Shown here: one piece after another, positions 46,302 to 57,200 of the stretch
How positions within the stretch are numbered: the first letter of the stretch is position 1
How the letters are laid out: every line of letters begins with the position of its first letter
NCBI GenBank assembly: GCA_017979445.1
Contig: CM030711.1
Span: 930,001-994,000, forward strand
DNA: 64,000 nt
Direction of reading: 5' to 3'
Origin: Akebia trifoliata
Taxonomy: Eukaryota > Streptophyta > Magnoliopsida > Ranunculales > Lardizabalaceae
Notes under the pieces: generated by a model
The model's database searches: none
Seen by the model: only the letters and a program-made list of their open reading frames with translations
What the model was told of the DNA's origin: nothing
Program-made: the position numbers and the translations under genes

Positions 46302-49300
46302 ATGGAAGCCCCAATGAGGATGCCGAGTTTCAACCATAAGAAGATAACGAAACAATTGACGGGTAAACGTGGGGATACTCCGTTGCATTTGGCAGCAAGA
46401 GCAGCAAATCTATCCGAGATTAATGGAATTCTCTCCGAGGCTGGAGATGAGTTGAATGAATTGTTATCAAAACAGAATCAACTGGGCGAAACAGCACTAT
46501 ATGTAGCCGCTGAATGTGGTTATGTTAATGTGGTAGAAAACATGATCAAGTATTATGACATCATGTCTGCTGGCATTAGAGCTGGAAATGGTTACGATGC
46601 CTTCCACATCGCGGCTAGGCAAGGAGACTTGGGTTTGTCTCTTTGGAAATCTTTATTACTTCATGTTGTTTGTTTGCTATTTGTGTTTCTTGCTTGGAAC
46701 CAAACATTAATTTTGTTTAGTAATGTTGTAGAGGTGTTGAAGGTTCTCGTTAAGGCCCTTCCGGATCTATCTATGACGGTTGATCTATCAAATACTACAG
46801 CGTTGCACACGGCTGGATCACAAGGACATATTGAGGTTGTGAATTTCCTCTTGGAGACGTATGGGAGCTTAGCGAATATTGCGAAAAATAATGGAAAAAC
46901 TGTGATGCATTCCGCGGCAAGGAATGGGCACTTGGAGGTTGTGAAAGCGGTACTAAGGAAGGAACCTGGGATTGCAACAAAGAATGATAAAAAGGGGCAG
47001 ACAGCATTTCACATGGCAGTTAAAGGACAGAACATTGGTGTGGTGGAGGAGCTGATCAAGTCGGACTCTTCGTTGATCAGCATGGTTGATACTAAGGGCA
47101 ATACTGCATTGCATGTAGCAGCTCGAAAGGGCCGGGCTCAGGTTCGATTCTCTTTCACCCAATCTTTTTTTTTAGGTCTATAATGAAGAAAATTCTCGAT
47201 TGTGTTTCTTGCCTATGAGAGTGATTATCGCTTGTTTATTAGCTGGTGAAGAAGGGAGGAGACATGGTTTGGCCTTCATATACTCTTCGACAGTACTTGG
47301 GGGGTGAAATTGATCAAAATTTAATCAACTCACACATATAAGTAAAATATAGATTGGCTAAGAATTTTCTCTGAAGTACGTGGTGCCCTACTAAGGTGTA
47401 ATCTTTCTGTAATTAGTTTTTTTTTTTTTAGTGCATAGCATTGAACCGATATAAGTTTGGATTTAGCTTCAAATAATTTTGTTGCTCTCCAAAGGATGGA
47501 TTTGTTTTTCGACTATTTTTTCTTGATTTTCTTTGTTGTGTTCGTTTTGTTAGAATCATGTTTTAATGTTCAAGGTCAATACTTGATTACTATTCTAATG
47601 AGATTTATCCCAGAGTTTACTATTGAATAATGATTTGTTAGAATCATAGATTATTTTCCTAAGGATACACAAATGCACATATTTATAGGGATGCACAGTT
47701 GTGTATCCCGAGGAGAAAATCTACCACGTTAGGGGGTGTGTGCCAGAAGGGGCGTCAGAAATCATGACTCTTTACTATTTGATTCATTTTTCGTTCCTGA
47801 GTAGGAAGAAGAAGGTAATCAATGAGCTAATATAGACAATTTGTTACTCTTGCTTCACATGTTTGAAGAGTCTTCATGTATACAACAACAACAAAGCTTT
47901 ATCCCAAAGATTTGGGGTCTGCTAAGTGAATCACTTTCGTCCATTCCTCTCAATCCAAAGCCAAGTATTTTGTTTTTTGAGAGACAATTTTTATCTTCCG
48001 CTCTCTCTGCCCAAACCATCTCAGCCGACTTTCTCTTAGTTTATCGCCTATTGGAGCAACTCTAGATTTTCCCAAATGTGTTTATGAACTTCGCAAATCT
48101 TTGGGCTATGGAGCATTGAATTATTCGATCTTACGTTCTACCATTACTCATTATTATAAAAGCATACATGACTCAACTTCAGATTTTTTCTTGAATGACA
48201 CTTCTCTATGTCTCCTATTTGTCCTGAATCTATTTAATGCATATGCATATTTATCTTCTATATGAAAGGAATGATATTTAGTTTTCGATCCTTACTTTTG
48301 GCCTTGAATTTTCTTGATTGAAGAAAAATTGTCGTTCCTATTTCCTCAATGGGTTTTGTTAACGTGTGCCCTTAAGGAATGATATTTAGTTTTCGATCCT
48401 TTACTTTTGGCCTTGAATTTTCTCGATTGAAGAAAAATTGTCGTTCTTATTTCCTCAATGGGTTTTGTTAACGTGTTCCCTAAGGGCACACGTTAAAGTG
48501 CAATAAATACATTTTGGAAATTGGAATCTGAGGGTATTTTGGTCAAAAATAATTTTTTAAGGCATTTTCGGTGCAAAATGCAATTTCCAAAGTGTATTTA
48601 TTGAACTTTAACGTGTGCCCTTAGGGAAAATGTTAACAAAATCCTTCCTCAATAAATAACAGGACAGTATTCATCATCAATAATTAATAAAACAACACCT
48701 TAATTTTACTAAAAATTAATTCCAGAGAAACATCCTATTCATGCAGATTCTAAGGAAGCTACTTAATCACACAGAGACCAACACAAGCGCCATTAACAAG
48801 TCAGGAGAAACAGCTCTTGACACTGCTGAGAAAATGGGTAACTCTGAGGTTGTAACCATCCTACATGAGTACTGTGTCCAGAGTGCCAAATCTATCAAAC
48901 TGCCACCAACAAGTGCAGCCCGAGAGCTAAAGCAGACAGTGAGCGACATAAAACACGAGGTCTATTACCAACTTGAGCACACCCGTCAGACAAGGAAACA
49001 TGTGCAAGGGATCACCAAACAAATTAACAAGATGCACGCGGAAGGGCTAAACAATGCAATCAACTCCACAACAGTCGTAGCTGTCCTCATAGCAACTGTG
49101 GCTTTCGCCGCCATCTTCACTGTCCCTGGTCAGTTTGCTGAAAAGCCCGATAAAATTCCCCCAGGCCATACCCTCGGGGAAGCTAACATTTCCCGAAAGG
49201 CTCCTTTCCTTATCTTTATAATCTTTGACTCAATTGCCCTTTTTATATCTCTAGCGGTTGTAGTGGTGCAAACTTCGATTGTGGTCATAGAAAGCAAGGC

Positions 49301-49619
49301 AAAGAAACAAATGATGTCTGTTATTAACAAGGTAATGTGGTTGGCTTGTGTGCTTATATCGGTAGCGTACTCGGCATTGGCGTTTATCGTGGTGGGTAAG
49401 GGCGAGAAGTGGTTGGCTATCGGGGTGACTATCATAGGTACTACCATCATGGCAACGACATTGGGGATTATGTGTTATTGGATTATTATGAACCGAATTG
49501 AGGCCTCAAACCATAGGAGCCTTCGGAAGCCATCGTTGGGAAGTAGGTCACGGTCCTGGAACTTATCTGTAGCCTCGGATACAGAGATTAATGTGTGTAA
49601 AAAGTTGTACGCAATTTGA
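46302..49619 (+). CDS. Ankyrin-repeat PGG protein (At5g02620/ANK1-like), 3 exons
   Basis: Exons 46302-46632, 46732-47141 and 48747-49619 (introns phase 1 and phase 0) give 537 aa; Arabidopsis At5g02620 is about 524. After MPSFNHKKITKQLTGKRGD come about six ankyrin repeats (residues 22-290, e.g. GNTALHVAARKGRAQ). A charged linker (ELKQTVSDIKHEV) and a PGG domain follow: NNAINSTTVVAVLIATVAFA, FTVPGQ, and four hydrophobic helices. The C-terminus is KKLYAI. It is probably a membrane-anchored signalling scaffold of the ITN1/ACD6 superfamily; its exact role is unknown. The codon for Met is at 46302; a frame-open TTG just upstream is not a start. Intron 1 is only 99 nt, in frame and stop-free. Intron 2 holds a MITE, an RTE fragment, a tandem duplication and a second MITE. 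The exon pattern equals that of the ITN1 gene 6 kb upstream. Confidence 0.92.
47625..47770. mobile_element. GATACACA-family MITE in intron 2, perfect 9-bp TSD
   Basis: Starts GAATAATGATTTGTTAGAATC and ends AGAAATCATGACTC. The centre pairs GGATACACAAATGCACATAT with GGGATGCACAGTTGTGTATCC. The 9-mer TTTACTATT at 47616-47624 and 47771-47779 is identical on both sides. Confidence 0.75.
47880..48070 (-). mobile_element. RTE-type LINE 3' fragment
   Basis: ACAACAACAACAAAGCTTTA, CCCAAAGATTTGGGGTCTGC, TCCATTCCTCTCAATCCAAAG, and AACCATCTCAGCCGACTTTC read in reverse as the 3' end of a plant RTE retrotransposon ending in (TTG)n. It is 5'-truncated. It lies in intron 2 of the second ankyrin gene. Confidence 0.6.
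48266..48486. repeat. 108-bp tandem duplication that includes a MITE end
   Basis: Copies start AAGGAATGATATTTAG at 48266 and 48374 with few differences. Each ends with TTCCTCAATGGGTTTTGTTA, i.e. the left flank and first bases of the MITE at 48460. The duplication therefore followed MITE insertion. Confidence 0.85.
48460..48644. mobile_element. Family C MITE, perfect 9-bp TSD
   Basis: A 185-bp element with inverted ends of about 60 bp: GGGTTTTGTTAACGTGTTCC, GCACACGTTAAAGTGCAATA, CATTTTGGAAATTG against CAATTTCCAAAGTGTATTTA, ACTTTAACGTGTGCCC, GTTAACAAAATCC. The 9-mer TTCCTCAAT is at 48451-48459 and 48645-48653. It is the best-preserved copy and a useful type sequence for the family. Confidence 0.8.
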
Positions 49620-51113
49620 TATTCCCTACGCTGATCTAACAAAAAAAACAAATCCCTATGCCAGTTTACTTTTTTTCATTCGGTGTAGGGAGTTCCGGAT
49701 CTATTTAATCCCATGTAATTGTAGTTTCTTTCTTTCAACTCTTGTTGAATCAGTAGATGGTTTGAACTATTATTGAATTTATATGAAAGAGATGAAGTGA
49801 AAACTTGTTAACGATTAAAGATGGCAGATCTTGGACTGTCAAAGAACGACAAATGGTCATAAGACAACATAATATTTTTTTTTTTTACGATTCATTCATT
49901 CATTTTACAATAAATTTAAATGTTTTAATCGAACATTTTCTCTTTTAATCATTCTACTCAATGTTTTCCTAAAGAAAAATGCTAAATTAACTTGAAATTA
50001 TTGTAACACTTATTAATCCTGTATAAAAACATGGATACTTTTTCTTGAAATTCGAGTGTTATACACTAGAGGAAAATCAATGGTTCTCTACACACATATT
50101 ATTTAGAGCCACTGTAGCAAGGCTCATTTGTAACTTATTCAATTAGGCTCATTCTTAGGTGGACATGTACAATTGAGAAAAAAAAAAAAAAAAACACAAT
50201 TTGTAGCCATTAATTCCCATGGGTCCAAGTCCACGATGAATATGCCTCAACTTACAATATAAAAAAACCTGATTTATGTTTTTAATCGTAAGAAAAGTTG
50301 CAGACTAATTATGATGAATTGTTTACGTTTTTTTTTATTATGTTTACGTCTTCTAATATAATAGGGAAAATTATTGGAAGGACTCTGGTGGAGGGACTTT
50401 TCAATCTTCGCTTTCGGAGACACCTAACATGAAGAAATGAAATATCTTATCAAGATTCATGTTATGAGATGGTGAATCTTTACACTGACTGCCAACCTAA
50501 TACAACCCACCTTTGACATAGTGAACCATCTATTGTTTCCGCAACAGTTGAAAGAAAGAAATTACGATTAAAAACTTGATGACCATGACAATAATTTAAA
50601 AGAAAAAATGGTCAACCTCGACTTTGTAAAATCCACCTGACGTTTTTTTGAGTTTTTCCAACTAAAATATATGAAAAGATTGACTTAAGACTTGACATAA
50701 CGACTTGTGTAGATGATTTCAAATCAAAAGAACCATCCTGATCAAATTTCATCCATAAAGGAAGTAAAACAATTGAAAATCCAAGTTTTTTATATACATC
50801 TTCAAAATGCTTGAAAAAATGAAAAAAACCTCTTGAAAATGACTTCTTCTTCCTTTGCAAATCTTTTTCATTGGAATATAGTCTCCAAAACTCGACCGGA
50901 ATGCCAGATATCTAATCTATTTTTGGACAAAAAATGGTGTGTTTGAATGGTTAGGGCAATATCGACATTTCAATCGTGAGAAATGTCTAGAGTGAGGTTC
51001 AGGGATTGTTTTGAAAAGTTGGATTTACTAAATGGACTATTTTGATAAACCGAAAAGCTCAAGGACTAAAGTGAAAGAAAAGTTAGCATCAGGGATTACT
51101 AAGTAATTTTCCC
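49620..51113. other. Spacer between the ankyrin gene and UFL1
   Basis: 49620-50360 is the 3' flank of the ankyrin gene and AT-rich DNA with a poly(A) run (50177-50194). The rest is the element at 50364-51113. No gene seen. Confidence 0.6.
50364..51113. mobile_element. Possible inverted-tip element next to UFL1
   Basis: Left GGGAAAATTATTGG and right TAAGTAATTTTCCC are inverted. They resemble the tips of the elements at 14551 and 42669. Inner homology is weak and no target-site duplication is clear, so the element is tentative. It ends about 130 bp before the UFL1 start codon. Confidence 0.35.
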
Positions 51114-51244
51114 AAGTTTTTTTCCACCTGTTCCGTCCCAAATCCCAATTCCCAAAAAGAGTTTCTAAAACAGAGAACAGTTCGCCTTCCTGTCGAACTG
51201 AAGTTCTAAAAGAGAAAACTCTCTCTGTGAATCAGAGATCAAAA

Positions 51245-54200
51245 ATGGACGCGGAGTTGCTCGAATTGCAGAGACAGTTCGAGTTCGCTCAACAAGCGAA
51301 ATCGAGCATCCGATTATCCGAAAGAAACGTAGTCGAATTAGTCCAAAAGCTTCAAGAACTCCAAATCATCGATTACGATCTTCTCCACACCGTCTCTGGC
51401 AAAGAATACATCACACCTGTAATCTCCATTCCTCAATCTTCTTCTAGGGTTTTGATTTCATATTTTTTTTACTCTTTTTTCTAATCCAATTCGATCGAAT
51501 TACAAGATTTCATGGATATGTAGGGTTTTGTCTATAAAAAAATCAATCCTTTGATCGTTCGATAATTATACAGGTTTTTAGATTTGCATTATTAATTATC
51601 TATACTGGTAAAAAACAGGATCAGTTGAGGCTTGAAATGGTGGCAGAGATTAAGAAATCTGGTCGTGTTTCTTTGATTGATCTTTCCGATATAATTGGGG
51701 TAGATTTGTACCATATCGAGAATCAATCTCAATATATTATAGCAGATGATCCAGGGCTTATGTCCATTCAAGGAGAAATAATCGCACAATCTTATTGGGA
51801 CTCTGTAGCAGAAGAGATTAATGAGAGGCTTCAGGAGTGCAGTCAGATTGCTTTGGCTGAACTTGCCGCTCAATTGCACATTGGCTCTGAGCTGCTCGCC
51901 ACCGTTCTTGAGTCGCGACTTGGGACCATTGTAGGTCATTTTGTTATTTGTGATTTTGTGGTATATTTAGGTGAAATAATAAATAATTTGAGTAATTTGT
52001 AATTAATGGGATTGGGTTTAGGTGAAAGGGAGGCTCGAAGGTGGGCAATTGTACACACCTGCCTACGTTGCTCGTGTCAGTGCCATGGTTCGTGGAGCTA
52101 CGAGGGCTATCACGGTTCCGACAAATTTATCAACAGTTTGGAGCTTATTGCAGCAACTACTGCAAGATATGGATGGAGCCAATGGAGTGGCGGTTGAGGG
52201 TTCGTTTTTTCAGTCTCTATTTAATGGATTGGTGAAGGAAGGCGAGATTCTTGGATCACTTCGTGCAGGAGTTCACTGGACCCCATCTGTAAGTGGTTCT
52301 ATTGTTTTAATCTTACTTTTCTTTTTTAGTCATCTTTTTTTTTCTCCCTCGATTAAATGTTCTTTTTTTAATTGAGTGCAACAGGTGTTTGCTCATGCTC
52401 AAAGGGAAAGTGTAGATTCTTTCTTCTCACAGGTTTGAAGTCTATTCTTTTTTGTGTCTATAATGTTGTTGATATTTTGGGTTTTTATAAATTAATTTGA
52501 AGACTCAAAACATACATGCCACATGCCCATTCTTTTCGTTTTATAGTTATTAGAGCCCATTAATTTGTTGACATTCTGCTCAATCATGAGGTCACAGGTT
52601 TTGTTGGTGTCTAATTATGTGCTTAATCTGGGTTGGACATGTGTCACTTTGATCCAAAAATTCAAAATGTCGAGCATAATTAGAACTTGGGAGTCTGAAC
52701 GTTCTCACATACTAGATAAGAAAACTTGAATATAACTTTAATCTTATTAATTGAGATTTGGATTTGGATTTTTTTAAAATTTGTGTGTGTGTGTGATGAC
52801 GGGGCACCAAGTTTATACAAGAAACCAAACTAGTGGATTGACCTAAGGATCTGGGGATATAGTTGTCAAGTTGGTCTCTCATGTCTCTTTCTCTCTATTG
52901 CATCTTGAGAGTTAGATGGTTATCTGAAAATTTGCGCCTACAAGTTTGATTGTAGCTTACCTTGAAAAAAAAAAGAAATGAAAAACTTGTATGCTTCAAA
53001 ATTTATGTCTTATATACACACCTAATTGTTCAATCTGATTACGACAACAAGTGCATTGGTTACATTTTACATGTTTTATCAGGAATAAACTTGATTTATA
53101 CCAAATGTTATTACATAAATTGTTACTGTTACCTCTGAACCTTGTATCCGTGTCCGATAGTGTACCTGTTTCTCAGGGATGTAAAACATTAGGTCCGTCT
53201 TCCTTTTTCCTGTATGTACAGTATTTGAGCTATTGGAAGGGTTGCAGACAAGGTTCTCATGCCCTGGCCTCAATGGCAGCTTCATTAGTGACCACACATC
53301 TGGTTAGATGACGAACCAGCCTGGATCAGGGACACTATTTCCTAGAATTAATAAATATGATAATTATTTGCTGCACCCCCCCGCCCCCCCCCCCAAAAAA
53401 AAAAAAAAAAAAAAAAAAAATCTTTCTTGAATCAGATTTGTGTATACTGCCCGAGACACCCGTAATTTTGCTTTCCAAATTCCCATTGTTGGTGGATATT
53501 GAAGCCGCACTTTTCTTGGGTTTCTTTTAAAACTAGGTAAACGTTTCAGGTCACTTAAATAATATAGAGCCATCATATTCCGATATGACAGTTATGCAAT
53601 AGCTGTAACTCACGTAGCATACACTCCTTTTTTCTGAAAATTTGCTGCATTGGACACCTTGTACTTGAGTGAGACTTCCACATGCTAACACTTTTTTTTT
53701 TTTTAAATAAACAAATTTTAATTTATTCAAATATGTTGTTTGCAGCTGTTATTTGTATATTGTTTATATGATTTAGATGTATACATTGTTTAACAAAGTA
53801 CATTCATTTTGTGTTGTATTCTTAAGATGGACCAAATTATATTTAAAAATATCTCTGAACATGTATGAAAAAACCATACAGATGTGTTTGCATGTCAAGT
53901 TTGTGGGCTTAGTGTGTATGATACGACACTCATTTCCATGCCGATGTTAATAAGCTCTAACCATTTTCCTTTAAACTAGTGTTATTGTCTTTTTGGGTTA
54001 TTTTTATAGTTTCTAAGGGATGTAATATTATTTGGGTAAACACATTGGTTGCAGTTAGCAGTTAGTTGAATGGTACTGTGTTAGGACCAGTCATTCCTTC
54101 AAGAAGAACTATTTTTATCACACACTCTTGCTGCATCTCTTCTTTCTGAGTCTGCTAAAGTTTGATGTTTTATATATTCTGAATTTCTTTTGCAATGCAG

Positions 54201-57200
54201 AATTCTTGTATCAGCTACGAAGTTCTTTACAAACTCTCAATTCCCCAGCCTAAACAGTACTTGCAGGTACCTAAATGCATGTTCTTTTTTCTTTTCGTAA
54301 TCTCTTTTTTACAAGAGCCAACCTAGGTTATCGAAAATTTAAAAGAATGAAAATCCGTTATTTATTTATTTTATTCTTGTGTAATGAAATGTTGTCTATG
54401 CATTCCAATTTAGTCCAGATATCCTGAAGGCATACCACTAGATACTGTTTTTGTTCATCATTCCATGGTTGAGATGTTGGATTCTGCTGCAGAGGATGCA
54501 ATTGAACGAAGTAGCTGGTAAGTACACGATTTTTTGTTGATATTTTTAGTATTATTATTATTTTATTTAGCTTGGATAATATTTATTCTGATTTCCATGA
54601 CACTCTAGTTAATCTCATAGTCAATAAATGATGGAATTTTATTCTTGTTAACATGAAACATTTTTCCAATCATGCATACTGGAAGGTGGGGGAGGAGCGG
54701 CCTCCATGGACATATTGTGCTTCCTGGGACAGCAAGTCATTTCCACTTTGTTTGATGAAACTATTTTTGACTTGACCAAATGAGATTTCTTTGTCGGTTG
54801 ATGTGACTTGCATATACTTTGAGAAAGGTGTATGCATGCTTCATGCATTTTTCACCATTTTTTATTTCTTGTGTTAGATGTGTGTGCCTTACATGCATTG
54901 GGTGATTTCAAATTAGGTTGCTTTGTGTTAAAAGTATGTACTTCTACCGTTCTACGTTCACTGTAAGCATTATTGTTCTTTGAGTGCGTTAGCTAGTTGT
55001 GAAGGGAAAAGATGTCTGAGCAGTAGCTCTCAAGTGCAGTGTCTTATTATGTCATTTTGTTAATGGATTAGGGAACTGCCTTTTCTTTTCTGATATCTCC
55101 TTGAACAATGCAGGATTGATGCTCTTTCAGTTTTACCTGCATTTTTTGGATCACAAGATGCTTTTAAGCTTTTGTCACTTTGTCCATCTGTTAAAAGATC
55201 CCTTAAGGTGAGGTTCTGTAATGTTGTCCTTCATTACGCATGTGGCCCATTATTGATTCTCCTCTTGTTGCTTTTCAGTCTACAAAGGCACTCATAATGG
55301 GAGAGTCATGCATATTGAGCAACGCTTTTGTCAAGGTAGGGCCTTGGAACAAGCTGTGTAAGAAAATGCTTCTTATTGAGTTAACTATATTCTGAAACCG
55401 CTGGTTATTATGTGCTTTCTCACCTGATAATGGATGTGTGTGCGTGGATCTTAGTGATGATTTTACTGGAGTTAAATGGGAAAACACATTTCTTAAAGGA
55501 GCTAAAAAGATTTCTTCGCATTTATCCTTTTTTTTTTTAATAAAGTTTTATCTTTAAAAATCATTTTCTTTTATATGTTTGCTTCCATTCCATCCGAACT
55601 TCTAATTCTTGCAATTCTTTCATGTCTCTTCATTGGTTAGGATGTGTTTGAGCGCATGGTGAAGGAGATAGAAACCTTTAGTCGTTCCAATCCTTCTGGA
55701 CAAGGGCTGTACAACAAAGATAGACCTGAGGTGAATGAAGCTAGAGTTGTGCATGATTCTGATAAGTTCAAGGAGTCAAATGAAGCTGGTGAAGAGAGTA
55801 GTGGTAATAGACCTGCTTTAGAGAAAGGGTCGAAGAAGAAAAGAGGAAAAACTATAGAAAGTACGAAGGCAAGAGCAGCTGAAAGTGATGATCTGGAAAA
55901 CCTTCCTATGAAAACTAAGAAAAACCAGAGAAAAAGCAAGGAAGTGGGTCCTGATAAAAAATCGAGTGCTAAAAAAGATTCAGATAAGATTAAAGACGAC
56001 AACCTTAATATTCCTTCTGAAGATTGGATGATGGAAAAGATTTCTATCCTGGTCCCAGATTTTGAAGGACAAGGAGGTCTGCTGTATTAAATAATTATAG
56101 TTGCATGTCTTCTAGTTTCTTATATGATTATTATCTGCTTCACATCTTATTTAAATGCGCTCAGTAGTTTGATTTTACAGGTTTGGATGATCCACACATA
56201 CTGCTTAGACCTCTGGCAACCCATTTGAGACCAATGCTGCTCACTTCATTAAAGGAAAAAAGAAATGCGTTGTTTATGGAAAATGCAGAGAGAATGAAGC
56301 ACTTGCTTGACAATTTGCAAAGGAAACTGGATGAGGTTAGCCTAGTCATTGTTGTTTATTCTGCATTCAATATAAACTGTTGTGACATCAATGAAAGCTA
56401 TATTAGAACTCATTTTTTTGGTCAGATTCTATAATTTAAGTTACCCGATCCTGAATTGTTGTGATAAGGTCTTGATCATAATGATGATGCTAATATATTC
56501 AGAGTTTTAGAAATGGCTATGGAGTATTTGTCTTCCTTTTCTATGTTAGAAATTATTCCCTTGAAAATAAGTCTGTATTCTCAATATGGTATTTCTCTGC
56601 CTTATATTTAAGCTTACTAGTCGTTTTATAGCTGTTAGATTAAACTGTAGGTCATTCTGCCTTCATTCTCTGTCAGGATTTCTTAAATTTGCAGCTCTAT
56701 GAGAAAGCATTAGATATGTTTGAAGATGATCCATCAGTCTCAGTAAGTTTTCCATCCAATGATTTATGTTATAGTTGATTTCCATTAAATATGAGAACGA
56801 GTAAAAGGGTTTCTTTTCATTTTCACAGGCTATTTTACACAGACATCTGCTAAGAACAACAGCTACTTCCATGGCGGATGCACTTTTGATAAATTTGGTA
56901 TGATCTAATATTTTAGATATAGTTGTTTTTGTAGTTGATGCACAAATTTGTGATGAGATGAACCGGTGGTCTAATGGTATGTATATCAATTCATGCAGGA
57001 CATGCATAACAAACTGAAGAATGGAGTTGAAGTTGACTACTCTCAAAACCCAGAATCTGTGTCACTGAGTTCTGGGGATAGAATATCTCTTGTATGAAAC
57101 CATCCACTCTCAAATATAATATTATACCATTTTCGATTAATACTCCCTTGCTTTAATAAAATTTATCCCTATTGATCACAACAACGCATTAGTTAACTGG

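Noticed and set aside
46633..46731. Treating 46299-47183 as one continuous exon
   Set aside because: The family needs GDL joined directly to EVLKVLVKALP; good GT-AG borders and the 410-nt exon 2 shared with ITN1 support splicing.
55637..56002. 121-residue open frame on -
   Set aside because: Antisense shadow of UFL1 exon 9.
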